Below are positions 11,514 to 22,145 of a DNA stretch of 64,000 nt, one piece after another. This DNA is from Taudactylus pleione (Eukaryota > Chordata > Amphibia > Anura > Myobatrachidae). How positions within the stretch are numbered: position 1 is the first letter of the stretch; each line of letters starts with the position of its first letter. Below the pieces are notes generated by a model, which did not search any database, was not told where the DNA came from, and saw only the letters and a list, made by a program, of their open reading frames with translations. The DNA lies in NCBI GenBank assembly GCA_031769625.1, contig JAUIMM010000519.1, forward strand, positions 6,319,501 to 6,383,500, in the 5' to 3' direction. A program made the position numbers and the translations under genes.

Positions 11514-12891
11514 ATGTCTACCAAGGGGTCTAAAGCTGCCCAAAAGTCTTTTTCTTGCAAGACTTGTGGTGAGAAATTCAGACAGGGACAGTCTAATGCT
11601 TCCTTACTGTTTGACAAATGCGTGTCTCTGCCTCAAAATACTGATCTTGTAGTTCAGCCTATGTGGTCTGATCAATTAACATCAGTTATATCAAATCTGT
11701 CATCAGAGCTGGAAGCAGCTCGCAAGGACAGGGAGAGGCTAAGACAGACACCAGCTGAACCAGATTGGGCCCGCTCTCTGGCCAGATCTGTTGAGGGACT
11801 TACAAAAGCAATGTCCCAGGCTCCGCCTGCTTCTCCTGCTCAGGTCCTTAGTAAGAGATTGATTCATAACCTCTTACGCTGGGATGAATCAGAGGATGAG
11901 GAGTTGCAGGACCCTGAAGAGGGCGAGGTTCAGGAAGGGGAGATTTACATTCCTGAGGACCCCGAACCTACAACTCAGGGCGTGGATGCTTTAATTACAG
12001 CAGTACACCAGGTGTTACATGTAGAGGATTTAGAGGTTACTGAAAAACCATCTTTTTTCGGTAAAAGATTTAAACAGTCTGTTACTTTTCCAGTATCGGA
12101 AGAGCTGGATGAGATTCTTTCTTCCGCATGGAAACACCCAGACAAAAAATGTCAAATTTCTAAGAATATATCTTATTACCCCTTTCCACCTGACAGTAGG
12201 AGATTATGTGAAACTTCTCCAGCAGTGGACCCGTCAGTAGCCCGTCTTTCCAAGAAAATGGTGCTTCCGGTGCCTGGCGCGGTTTCCCTAAAGGAAACCT
12301 TGGATAGGAAGATGGAACACACATTGAAATCCTTATATAAGAGCCTTCGATAGCTCAGCTGGTAGAAGTTGCAGGGGTTTTAATGCGTCCAGCACTAGTT
12401 AGTTGCTGGGTAAATAAGGCCATTGAAGCCTGGGCGCTGCAGCTGGCAGAGGGGATTAAGTCAGGTACGCAGACTGACGACCTAATTCAGTTAGCCGAAC
12501 AGATTGCAGAGTCGGCTGCATTCCTTGGAGAAGCGTCTAAGGACATTTGTAATCTATCCGATAGATCTTCAGCATTAGCTATATCTGCTAGAAGGCCTCT
12601 GTGGCTGCGTCAATGGCAGGCAGATGCAGAGTCCAAGAGTCGGAATTAGATAAGTGGATCTCGCAAGCTACATGTGGGAAATCCACTTACCTACCATCTG
12701 CAGCTCCTCCTCCTACTAGAAGACCTTTAGCAGGTCCCTCCTTATGGTCCTTTCGTGCCTCTGGAAGATTTAGAGGGCGTTCCAGAGGAGCTCTGGCCTT
12801 CTCCAGAGGTTCCAGAGGCCGCGGTAGTGCTTCGACATCAGGCGCCTCCAACACACAGCAAGACAAGGCAGCTGCCAAGCCTGCCGCATGA
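11514..12891 (+). pseudogene. DIRS gag-like gene, two breaks
   Basis: I place the start at the ATG at 11514 (MSTKGSKAAQ), preceded by an unrelated leader. The first block (to 12353) has a Cys pair (SCKTCGEKF), an acidic stretch (EDEELQDPEEGEVQEGE) and a helical region. The frame is then lost at 12344-12369, where a tRNA-Tyr-like fragment sits. A second block (12383-12649, MRPALVSCWVNKAIEAW...) continues in another frame. A second shift near 12630 leads to an Arg/Gly-rich tail (RFRGRSRG, ending 12891). This matches the usual DIRS gag layout of a helical core and basic tail that presumably binds RNA. The product is not functional as it stands. Confidence 0.85.
12344..12369 (+). other. tRNA-Tyr 5'-end fragment inside DIRS gag
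   Basis: Positions 12344-12366 read CCTTCGATAGCTCAGCTGG then TAGA. From memory this is the 5' end, including the A box, of vertebrate tRNA-Tyr(GUA). Matching stops after about 23 nt and the anticodon arm and 3' half are missing, so it is not a tRNA gene. Removing about 26 nt restores the gag frame (the frames on either side differ by 2 mod 3). I infer insertion of a tRNA fragment into the element. Confidence 0.75.
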
Positions 12892-12899
12892 CGTCTTTC

Positions 12900-14766
12900 C
12901 TTCTCATTTGGGGGATCCCAGGGTGGGGGCGCGCCTTTTACATTTCAAGGAGATTTGGATCCAGTCATGCCAGGACACCTGGGTCAGGGACATCATTATT
13001 CACGGCCTGAAGTTGGACTTCAGGGTCCAACCTCCTCGTTTTTTCAAGACCGGTTTATCTTTGGTTACAGAAAAAAGAGGAGAGATTCAGGAGGCAATAC
13101 AAAAGCTGTTATTGTCTCAGGTAATAGTGAATGTTCTGACCCACCAGAGAGATCAAGGGTTTTATTCCAGCCTGTTTGTGGTGCCCAAACCGGACGGCTC
13201 CATGAAACCCATACTCAAACTCAAGGATTTAAACCCTCATCTTCAAGTTTTCAAACTCAAAATGGAATCTCTCCAATCCGTTATAGCGGGTCTCGACAGG
13301 AACGAATTTCTGGTGTCTTTAGACATAAAGGATGCTTATCTCCACATCCCCATCTGGCCCCCCCATCAGGCCTTCCTTCGTTTTGTGGTCCTAGACTCGC
13401 ATTTTCAATTCCAGGCCCTGCCTTTCGGACTTTCGTCAGCTCCAAGAGTATTCACAAAAGTTATGGCGGAAATGATGGCCCTGCTGCATGGGCAGGGGGT
13501 CGTCATTGTTCCATACTTAGATGATCTCTTGATAAAGGCCTCATCGGAAGCTCGGCTGTTAAGGGACATTCACTTAACTCAGAGCATCCTCTTGCAGCAC
13601 GGTTGGATACTAAATTTCAAAAAGTCCTCCCTAATCCCTACACAGCACTTACTATTTCTGAGAATGATACTGGATACAGTGCAACAAAAAGTTTTCCCAA
13701 CCTCAAGACAAGGCTGCCTCCATTCAGCATATGGTGCGCCTGGTCTTACAACATCGCCGAGTGTCTGTACATCTCTGTATCCGCCTTCTTGGGAAGATGG
13801 TAGCGGCCTTCGAGGCGATTCAGTATGCAAGATTTCATGCCCATCCTTTTCAACTGGATCTCCTCTCCCAGTGGTCAGGATCCCACCTCTTTCTCCATCA
13901 GAGAGTTCTCCTGGCGTCTCAGACTCGAACATCTCTCATTTGGTGGTTGAACCCTTCCCACCTGCTGGCAGGAAGAAGGTTTACGGTGTGGGATTGGACC
14001 CTCTTCACCACGGACACAAGTCTGAGGGGCTGGGGAGCAGTGACTCTGGGAAAGCATTTTCAGGGGCACTGGACGCTGCATGAAGCCAGATTGCCTATAA
14101 ATATCCTAGAGTTGAGAGCGGTATTTTATGCTCTCCAGCTGGCGCATCCGCTGCTGGAGGGTCAGGCAATCAGAGTCCAGTCAGACAATGCCACTGCAGT
14201 CGCGTATATAAACAGGCAGGGCGGCACAAAAAGCAGAGCCGCCATGAGGGAAGTAACCAGGATTCTGCTTTGGGCAGAGGAATTCGCAGTAGCGATTTCT
14301 GCAATCTTCATCCCAAGAGTAGAAAACTGGGAGGCCGACTACCTCAGTTGGCAGGACGTTCATCCAGGGGAATGGTCGCTCAATCCTCAGGTGTTCCAGC
14401 AACTAACTCTGAGGTGGGGCTGTCCTCAAGCCGACCTTATGGCGTCAAGGTTAAACCACCAATTACCAGTTTACTACTCCAGAACAAGGGACCCACGGGC
14501 AACTGCAGTGGACGCACTGACGGCTCCATGGAAGTTCCATCTACCTATTCCCTCCGTTTCCGCTCATTCCGCGCTTGCTTCAAAGAATCAAGCGAGAAGG
14601 GATCAAGGTGCTCCTGATAGCACCAGATTGGCCCAGACGAGCGTGGTACTCCCAGATACAGCATCTGTTAATAGACAAGCCGTGGCCACTGCCTCTTCAG
14701 GACGACCTCCTTCTTCAGGGCCCGTTTGTTTATCACGCCTTAAGGCGGCTTTGTTTGATGGCCTGA
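12900..14766 (+). pseudogene. DIRS reverse transcriptase / RNase H
   Basis: The polymerase gene overlaps the end of gag. Palm motifs are clear: SLDIKDAYLHIPI (first catalytic Asp, about 13315), ALPFGLSSAPRVF (about 13420) and YLDDLLI (13512-13532) with both Asp. Near 13700 the frame shifts into the connection and RNase H domain. There TDTSLRGWGA, LELRA and QSDNATAVAYI show the D-E-D pattern, followed by PRVENWEADYLS. A further shift near 14570 leads to a C-terminal stretch (IKVLLIAPDWPRRAW...) ending at 14766 and overlapping the recombinase start. It would copy the element RNA and remove the RNA strand. The shifts make this copy inactive. Confidence 0.88.
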
Positions 14767-16316
14767 CTACTGAAAGGGCCGTCCTCAGGAAAAAGGGTAT
14801 TCCGTCTAGTGTGATTCCCACAATGATTCGGGCTAGGAAAAAAGTCACTTCTCAACATTACTACCGCATATGGAAGACATATGTTGCTTGGTGTGAGAGA
14901 TGTAATTCTCCTCCGTCAGTCTTTAAAGTATCACGTCTCCTTCTTTTTCTTCAGGTTGGTCTCAAAGCAGGCCTTCGTCTTCGTTCATTAAAGGTACAGG
15001 TACTGTATCCGCGTTGTCAATTTTCTTTCAGAGAAGATTGACTTTGCTACCGGATATACAGACTTTTCTTCAAGGAGTTGTCGGGATTCAACCCCCTTTT
15101 GTGCCTCCCACGGCACCATGGGATTTAGATTTGGTGTTGGCTTTCCTCCAGTCTGATACTTTTGAGCCATTACAAAGAGTGGAGATAAAGTACTTAACCT
15201 GGCAGGTGGTTCTGCTGTTGGCACTCGCTTCGGCATGGCGTGTGTCGGAACTCAGGACCTCATTTAGAATCAGTCGTTGCGGCGGCACGGTCGTACGCAG
15301 CCGATTGTTTGCTGAACTGCGCATGCGTAAAGTTCGCAATGCGCGTGCGCAAACTAGCTGTTACGATCAGAAATTTCTCTCTCCTTGAACACAGCCAGGT
15401 CGTTAGTTTGAGTGACAGAATGAACCGTTTGTGGGTGGTAACAGGGGAAGGTGCTTGAAAACGGGAGAGTGGAGATCCGAACGCAGGCGTGCCTAATTAT
15501 GCGGCGTTTAATGGCATTGCATAATTAACAAAGTAGTGTCATGGCACATGTGACATGGGAGGTTTGTACACTTACTTGATCGTAGTGCTTAAGAGTGGGT
15601 ATGGTCAACTTAAGCTCTACGACCAGCTCCGATGGTTTCCGATGGTCGCGATTAATCCTTATATCCCAGGAGATGACGTGTGTTGTGATCGAGAAGGGGG
15701 CGTGATTTAGTCTTACGGCCGCTTCTTACCCTCTGTCATTCAGCTAACGATCTCATCTTAGGACTGCAACTTGTGATCGCTTAATTTGCATATCCGGCCC
15801 CTTTCCCCTAGGACCGTGCGGCCTTTTCTCCCCAAAGTGGTGACGGCCTTTCATATTAACCAGCCTATCGTGGTTCCGGTGTTTAAGGATGACTCACCAA
15901 ATTCAAAATCCTTGGATGTAGTCAGAGCACTCAGGATTTACGCTGACAGGACTGCCTCCCTCCGTAAATCTGATGCTTTGTTTATTCGGTTTGATGTTGC
16001 CCGTCCTGGTTGGCCGGCCTCCAAACAGACCATTTCTAGATGGATTCACTTCACTATCAGACAAGCTTATGTGATGGCTTCCAAACAACCTCCAGGTTCT
16101 ATTATGGCGCATTCTACGCGCTGCGCTCGGTAGGTCCTTTATGGGCAGCTGCTCGTGGGGTTTCCTTAAACCAGCTTTGTAGAGCAGCCACTTGGTCAGG
16201 CTAGCATACCTTCCTAAGATTCTATCGTTTTGATACTTTTGCGGCCTCTGCTTCGAAGTTTGGCCGTGCGGTGTTGCAGGGCTCTCAGCGCTCTCCCACC
16301 CGGGATGTAAGCTCTG
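14590..16316 (+). pseudogene. DIRS tyrosine recombinase
   Basis: This gene overlaps the 3' end of RT/RNase H in another frame. The N-terminal core-binding region reads LKAALFDGLTTERAV and HYYRIWKTYVAWC (14720-14900), and a frameshift follows near 15000. The catalytic domain shows LLALASAWRVSEL (15215-15252, first Arg). It is then interrupted by an insert of about 550 bp, and resumes at about 15816 with RPFLPKVVTAF. MAHSTR (near 16105-16120) supplies the His-x-x-Arg motif, and FLRFYRFDTF (about 16209-16240) contains the likely nucleophilic Tyr. A frameshift near 16130 and a stop near 16201 also break it. It replaces the integrase of other LTR-type elements. Confidence 0.85.
15254..15815. mobile_element. 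MITE-like insertion in recombinase gene
   Basis: Sequence foreign to the recombinase separates RVSEL from the RPFLPKVV block. AGGACC occurs at both edges (15254-15259 and 15810-15815) and may be the duplication. The interior resembles the GGGCCTGATTC-type MITEs: CGCATGCGTAAAGTTCGCAA, a GTGACAG...GTTTGTGGG stretch and GGAGATGACGTG also occur in 51033-51602. The terminal repeats are decayed, so the ends are approximate. Confidence 0.65.
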
Positions 16317-16321
16317 GGACG

Positions 16322-16427
16322 TTCCCATTGTACTGAGGCTCCAGTGTCCCCTGGTGGATGAAGGAGAAATTGGGATTTTGGTACTTACCGATAAATCCCT
16401 TTATCCGATTCCACAGGGGACACTGGA
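16322..16427 (+). repeat. DIRS internal complementary region
   Basis: The left half matches the outer tip of the left terminal repeat in inverse orientation, and the right half matches the outer tip of the right one. In known DIRS elements this region templates completion and circular joining of the cDNA ends. Confidence 0.85.
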
Positions 16428-16640
16428 CACCCACCACTGCGCTGTTCTACCTGCATTGTTACTGTTTTACAGGTTCAGACGCTGGTTTGCGTTTAATGTT
16501 GTCAGACTGAACTGTTTGTCTGACTGAACTGTTCTTGTTTTCATGTATAAGTTTGTTTTCTTATGTATATGTGTTTAATGTAGCTTTTCTGTCTCCTTCT
16601 CCTTATCTTCCAGCTCCCCTCGGGCACAGTTGTTTTTAGA

Positions 16641-16803
16641 CTGACCTGGGGGGGTATAGAGGGGGAGGAGCTAGCTACCAGTAGTTTTTTATTTAAAGGT
16701 GCCATCTCCCGGTTAACCCACTCCTATACCCATTGTACTGAGGCTCCAGTGTCCCCTATGGAATCGGAGAAAGGGATTTATTGGTAACTACCAAAATCCT
16801 AAT
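16641..16803 (+). repeat. DIRS right inverted terminal repeat and extension
   Basis: 16641-16708 mirrors the left terminal repeat. The extension from about 16742 to 16803 is the reverse complement of 16373-16427 in the internal complementary region. A direct repeat, CCCATTGTACTGAGGCTCC plus the following GTGTCCCCT, lies at both 16326 and 16732. Confidence 0.88.
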
Positions 16804-16902
16804 TTTTAGGGGAAGGGGCACCAAATTATAACTTGTGTCTGGGATGAACTTACACCACTGTGCCATACCCCAGACATGGTTTTGGGTCCAGCCTCTTTGT
16901 TT

Positions 16903-17243
16903 TAGGGATGGCCATCGACCATCGTCATAATAATTGATGGTTTATGGTTGATGTTTAATGCTTTTGCCATCAATGGGGGAGAACAATATGGTTTCCCTCC
17001 ATTGATGCATAAGCATAACTAGATGTTTTTGATTATTTTTTACAAGGTGCCGAGACACGGAGCATATTGCCGCCCTCAGGTTCTAATTGGCCCACGGGCC
17101 AATCAGTCAAAAATCAGGGATGACCATTGGATGGTAAAACCATCTATGGTCATCCATTTCATAGTTGGTAACCATCGATGGTTACTTGCTATTTTGCCAT
17201 CGATGACAACCATCGATGGTGACCACACCGATGGCCATCCCTA
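16903..17243. mobile_element. hAT MITE with TAGGGATGGCCATCG ends
   Basis: TAGGGATGGCCATCG at 16903 mirrors CGATGGCCATCCCTA ending at 17243. Perfect 8-bp duplications CTTTGTTT flank it (16895-16902 and 17244-17251). The interior repeats CATCGATGG and CCATCAATGG palindromes. Non-coding. Confidence 0.93.
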
Positions 17244-17251
17244 CTTTGTTT

Positions 17252-18430
17252 CTGCTTACTGGTGGGTCCCAGCATCCTTGTGGTTCTGCCAGGCCACTCT
17301 TAACAGCATTATAGGCCCTAGGCAAAGCAATCTTACTGGGGACCCTACCCACCTATTCACGGCAATAAAAAAAATGGTCAATATAATTAAAACTTTAGAT
17401 TTATTTACTTCCAGTGTATCTGCATGCTAAATGCTTTGTTATAGTGTCAGCGGCTCACTGTAACGTTGCATTTCGCATGCAGATGCAGTTGCAGTCACAC
17501 ACAGAATATAGGCGTGCCGCATATCATTTTAATAAGCAGAAGCTGCTTATGCGAAGCTTTGCGAATGAGACATTTTAAGCCACGGCATGGCGCGACTAGA
17601 AGGGCTGTTTAACAGAGGCTAGATGTATGTGGACACATCCGTATAGTCCAGGTCAACATTATGGTGTCTATGGACCTACTTCAGAGATGTACGTATCCTG
17701 ATGGTTTCCATACGTCCATGGTTAGAGATGTGCGCACGTGCAGGATCAGTACTGCACATGTTCAGGTCTCCTACGGCTACCGTGCTACTGCGTCCATCTC
17801 TGAATCAGTCCCCATAATATATTTACCTATAGTCGTATCGTCAACATACTGTAATATACCGCAATATTACAGCAAACATACATCATGTATTGTAAAGCAT
17901 TGTGACGTATGCTGATGCTATGTTATCCATCTTAATACTAGTAATAATAATCATATATATAACCTGTAACAATTACATTGTAAAAGAAATAAAGAATGAA
18001 CTGGTCAAATGCGTAACAAATGGAATTCCAATTAAACACCAAGTAAGAATTAAAACCCAGCTTAATAGGCTTCTTTTCATGCGGCCAAATCGTGTTTACA
18101 TCATCAATCTACTAAAATCTCTCTTCTGCATCAAACTGTGAAAATAAATAAGCGGAATAATAAAATTCGTAAGGGCAACACGCTGGCTCTATCCTTCCAA
18201 ATCCAATTTGCAAAGTCATCTCTGGTGTCTCCAATCAATTTGATTAGCAGTGGACCAGATAAAAAAGACAATCAATGATGTGATTATCCATTCAGTTGTA
18301 TCTCTGGCATGCTAAGTACACATCGTGCTACAACACTCTGTCTGCACATTTCAAGTTACAGATTCATATCTGAGCAGGCTACAGTATTCACCACACCTAA
18401 TTTATACTTATGAACCGAATGATTATTACA
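17252..18430. other. No gene recognised
   Basis: AT-rich DNA with only short unsupported ORFs. The stretch 17440-17600 resembles fragments of the GGGCCTGATTC MITE interior (GCATGCAGATGCAG...), but no ends are visible. Confidence 0.4.
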
Positions 18431-18434
18431 CTAT

Positions 18435-18694
18435 GGGGGAGATTTCTCAAAGCTTGGACAGTGATAAAGTGGAGAGAGATTTAGGGGTAGATGTACTAAG
18501 CCTTGGAGAGAGATAAAGTGCCAACCAATCAGCTCCTTACTGTCACTTTGCAGGTTGTGTTTGAAAAATGACAGTTAGGAGCTCATTGGTTGGTCCTTTT
18601 TCTCCATCCACTTTATCTCTCTCCAAGGCTTAGTACATCTACCCCTTTATTTCTCTCCACTTTATCTCTCTACAAGCTTTGATACATCTCCCCC
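18435..18694. mobile_element. Foldback MITE carrying a related MITE
   Basis: The outer ends GGGGGAGATTTCTCAAAGCT and AAGCTTTGATACATCTCCCCC are imperfect inverted repeats, followed inward by AAAGTGGAGAGAGAT on both sides. The inner copy at 18484-18645 splits it. Confidence 0.8.
18484..18645. mobile_element. Inner MITE nested in the outer one
   Basis: The ends GGGGTAGATGTACTAAGCC and GGCTTAGTACATCTACCCC match over about 35 bp with GGAGAGAGATAAAGTG. TTTA lies on both sides (18480-18483 and 18646-18649). The interior AACCAATCAGCTCC/GGAGCTCATTGGTT forms the second stem. Confidence 0.88.
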
Positions 18695-18699
18695 TAATT

Positions 18700-19878
18700 G
18701 GCATATTCTTCACTGGTTATCATAGGGGGAAAATCCCTATTTAAGGCAAAACCCGCTGGCGATAAGATTCGCCATATATCACTGTAGACTAGTTGCCCCA
18801 TGCATAGCAATCCTTACTGCCCCTCCTGACCATTTGTTCCCAGTGACTCCACTGTGACATTGTTTTTATGAATAAATTTACTTAAACTTCTAAAACGGAA
18901 AAAGTGAATTTGTGGACATGTGGAAGGCCGTGCTGGGATCCAGCGTCTGACCCCAGCACCGGCGACAGGTGGAGAGCGGGACACATCGGCGGCCTGCGCT
19001 GGGACGCTTTTTCTTCTCCCAGTGCCGGATAAGCGACGACGGCAGGTAGCCGGCGCTGGGACAGAGTATCCATTCCCAATGCCAGTCAAGCAGCAGAAGC
19101 GTTGGTCATTTGGCGCTGCCTGCGAGCTAATCATGGCTCGCGGTCCAGCAACCAGTAGCAGATGGCTGCGACGAGCCAATCGCGGTGACCCACCTCATAG
19201 CGGTGACCCACCGCACCCACACACAGTGTCTTATATTAGACACCGCAGAGTGGGAGCAGCCAGTCCGGCAGCGGAGAGGGAGAAAAGAAGAGCCCCTTTA
19301 AAAAAGCAGAAGACATCGCAGCAAGAGCTCCGGCGGCCACAGAAGAAGCCGGAAGACCCCGCGATCAAGAAAGAAGATCAGCGGCGCCGGCTGGAAGCAG
19401 AAAAGAAGACGGGCAGAAGAGTGCGGCTGAGTACCGGAGAGGACTGCGGGGGTGGAATGTAAAAGAGCTCATGAAGCTCCTCCTGCAGCCTCTCCCACCA
19501 TACAAATAGGCCCTCTGCGAGGCCTATCTTTAACGCTCCCTAGACCACCAGGGCCGTCGGGCGCTAGGCCCGTGGGCACAGTCAGGCATCAGGCCTGTGG
19601 CTGATTAGGCAGGCACTAGGCCCAGGCTCCATAGAGGGCATTAGGCCTTATAGATTGTAAATGCCACAGTTAGGTGTGAGTGGCCTGGGCACTAGGCCCA
19701 GGTCACCAACATGTGTCACTGATAAGCGGGCTGCTGACTATTTGTGCCCTCTGGAAGGCCCCCTTTTTAAGCCTAGGGGACTAAGTATATTTAGGCAGCC
19801 AAAGAGCCTGAGCCCCACTAGGACGGGGATCCTAGGCATTAGGCTCATGTTTCCCATTTGGTAGTCAGGTCTAAAGGC
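18700..19878. other. CpG-rich unidentified repeat with Lys/Arg-rich ORF
   Basis: 18920-19462 (+) is GC-rich and open for 180 codons, ending in a strongly basic stretch (KKQKTSQQELRRPQKK). I recognise no domain. 19556-19715 contains irregular copies of GGCACTAGGCCCAGG. The region could be the 5' part of a retroelement or an old CpG-rich repeat. I do not call a gene. Confidence 0.4.
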
Positions 19879-20930
19879 CAGTGGCGTAACTACAGAGGGT
19901 GCAGTTGCTTGGGGGTGGGGGGGCAAATTCCAGCAAGCAATCTGCAGTTTTTCTTTTAATTTTTTTTTTAAAGATTATTTCAATATAATTTGTATTATTT
20001 TAATAAAAGTTTACTTAAGATCCTTCGGGTCTCACCAGGAGTCCCGTACTGAGGAGAGCCAGAGCTGCCCGCAAGATCTCAAAGACTCGCAAGATGATGA
20101 CGTCATCTTCATGCAAGTCGGGAAGCAGTGCAGGAGAAACCCGCATTGGACAGACCCGACGCCGGACACACTCTAGTGAGGTGCTACAGGGGGAGTGAGG
20201 TGCTACATCGTGAGGACGGGGAGTGAGAGGTGCTACAGGGCGGCTGAGGGGAGTCAGTGAGGTGCTACAGGGGGGGTGAGGTGCTTCATGGTGAGGACGG
20301 GGAGTGAGAGGTGCTACAGGGTGGCTGAGGGGAGTCAGTGAGGTGCTACAGAGTGAGGGGAGTGAGGTGCTACATGGTGAGGGGAGTGAAAGGTGCTACA
20401 GGGTGACTGAGGGGAGTCAGTGAGGTGCTACAGGGGGAGTGAGGTGCTACATGGTGAGGGGAGTGAGGTGCTACAGGGTGACTGAGGGGTATCAGTGAGG
20501 TGCTACAGAGTGAGGGGAGTGAGGTGCTACATAGTGAGGGGAGTGAAAGGTGCTATGAGGTGAGGGGAGTGAGGTGCTACATGGTGAGGGGAGTGAGGTG
20601 CTACAGGGTGACTGAGGGGAGTCAGTGAGGTGCTACAGAGTGAGGGGAGTGAGGTGCTACATGGTGAGGGGAGTGAGGTGCTACAGGGTGACTGAGGGGA
20701 GTCAGCGAGGTGCTACAGAGTGAGGGGAGTGAGGTGCTACATGGTGAGGGGAGTGAAAGGTGCTATGAGGTGAGGGGAGTGAGATGCTACAGGGTGAAGT
20801 GAGTGAGAGGTGCTATGGCCTGAGCATCCAGAAAGACCCAGGGCACTGATCCCACTGTGAGTGGCTCTGGGCGTTGGGCCCAGATCACTGGTATAATATA
20901 AGCAGAGGTGTGGGTAGCTGTGCGGCACTC
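19879..20930. mobile_element. hAT-like element, 5' end only
   Basis: CAGTGGCGTAACTACAGAGG at 19879 is a left tip typical of widespread hAT elements, followed by GGTGCAGTTGCTTGGGGG. No matching CACTG right tip is visible, so the right boundary is a guess. A minisatellite fills the interior. Confidence 0.55.
20170..20820. repeat. GTGAGGTGCTACA minisatellite with higher-order units
   Basis: Short units such as GGGGAGTGAGGTGCTACAGG and TGGTGAGGGGAGTGAGG alternate and form larger repeats of roughly 65-130 bp that include GACTGAGGGGAGTCAG. No coding content. Confidence 0.92.
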
Positions 20931-21216
20931 ATTCTCCAGTTGCTTCCCTTGTGCTGCTCCCCACACTCATAGAAAACTGATACCCAGTGGAGAGCTGTCA
21001 GGCTCCCAATAAAGCAACGTTTCTTTCTTTTGTCAGCTAGAAGAGGAGCTGGCCAGCTCTAGTTAGGCAGGTAGACAACACTTAAAGGGACAGTACCGTG
21101 ATTTGCTCTTGTTGTAAAATTCCCATCTGTAATTGTGGTTTTTATTCCGTGCAATGCAAACGTGTTAGAACTGTTATGTTAAGTATAGTGCCACACTGCT
21201 AATTCGCTGATGTCTA

Positions 21217-21527
21217 AAGGTGCATACACACGTAACGATTTTTTGAATGATTTAACTATAACGACGTCATTATCGTTCAATCGTTGAAAAAATCATTCAG
21301 TTTCTGAGTTACAACGATGAACGATTATCGTTCATGCGCATTCCCTCTTGTAGTTTGTAGTTCATTCTGACTGACCAACTGAATGACTTTCATTAAGGGA
21401 AGTTACAAATTTCGTTTGTTGTTCAAAAAAATCGTTCATTACACTTTAAAAAAATCTGACAGATAATCTGACAGAAAATCATTTAGAAAATCGTTGGTAA
21501 CAAAATCGTTACTTGTGTATGCACCTT
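21217..21527. mobile_element. MITE with AAGGTGCATACACA ends
   Basis: AAGGTGCATACACACGTAAC at about 21217 mirrors GTTACTTGTGTATGCACCTT ending 21527. The interior is AT-rich with repeated ATCGTT/AACGAT. It touches the next foldback directly. Non-coding and probably hAT-derived. Confidence 0.78.
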
Positions 21528-21528
21528 G

Positions 21529-21932
21529 AGGGCAAAATGTACTAAGCGGTGGTTTGACGGCGGTTTCTATTCTATTCTAAACCCTGGCGGTTTGGTGGTT
21601 TTTTTTATTCTGTTCTAAACCCTGGGGGTTTGGTGGCGGTTTTGCAGTGGTTTCTAAAAGACAGCCCTGTTCTATTCTATTCTAAAATGTGTTTTAACTG
21701 TGGTTTGGCGGCGGTTTTGCTATCTGTAGATTTACTAAGTCCAAAACCGCTGCAAAACTGCCATCAAAACACATTTTAGAATAGAATAGAACAGGGCTGT
21801 CATTTAGAAACCGCTGCAAAACCGCCACCAAACCCCCGGGGTTTAGAATAGAATAGAAACCGGCACCAAACCGCCGGGGTTTAGAGTAGAATAGAAACCG
21901 CCGTCAAACCGCCGCTTAGTAAATTTTGCCCT
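21529..21932. mobile_element. 404-bp near-perfect foldback
   Basis: AGGGCAAAATGTACTAAGCG at the left mirrors CGCTTAGTAAATTTTGCCCT at the right. Pairing continues through most of both arms, with GGCGGTTTCTATTCTATTCT and its complement repeated. The arms also contain tandem copies of a unit with TTCTAAACCCTGG.GGTTTGG. No ORF. Confidence 0.85.
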
Positions 21933-22145
21933 AAGTGTTAAATCTGCAGTGTGCAACCTATGAGAAGTACATGGCACATGTACACGATACATGAGTGGGG
22001 AAATCATCCAGTCCCCCCCAAAAAAGTGGCAAGTAAGATCGCAAAAGAGTATGGAAGGCTGTTAGTGGCTATGAGCAATGTATTGGATGCGACTAAATGG
22101 TGTCAAGTTGTTGGTTTTAAAAACCTCTAAATACAGTATAATAAA

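Larger units (their letters stand above)
10745..16803 (+). mobile_element. DIRS-type tyrosine-recombinase retrotransposon
   Basis: About 6.06 kb in the order gag, reverse transcriptase/RNase H, tyrosine recombinase, bounded by inverted terminal repeats and carrying an internal complementary region near its right end. DIRS elements reverse-transcribe their RNA and are thought to integrate a circular intermediate with the recombinase instead of a DDE integrase, giving no TSD. All three genes are recognisable but broken: gag by a tRNA-like insert, RT/RNase H by frameshifts, and the recombinase by frameshifts and an insert of about 550 bp. It is therefore a dead copy, although its terminal architecture is intact. 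Confidence 0.93.

Noticed and set aside
12344..12369. tRNA-Tyr gene
   Set aside because: Only the first ~23 nt are present; no anticodon arm, T arm or 3' half follows.
18920..19462. 180-codon Lys/Arg-rich ORF as a host gene
   Set aside because: GC-rich low-complexity sequence without a domain, splice sites or conservation that I can judge; noted only as a region.
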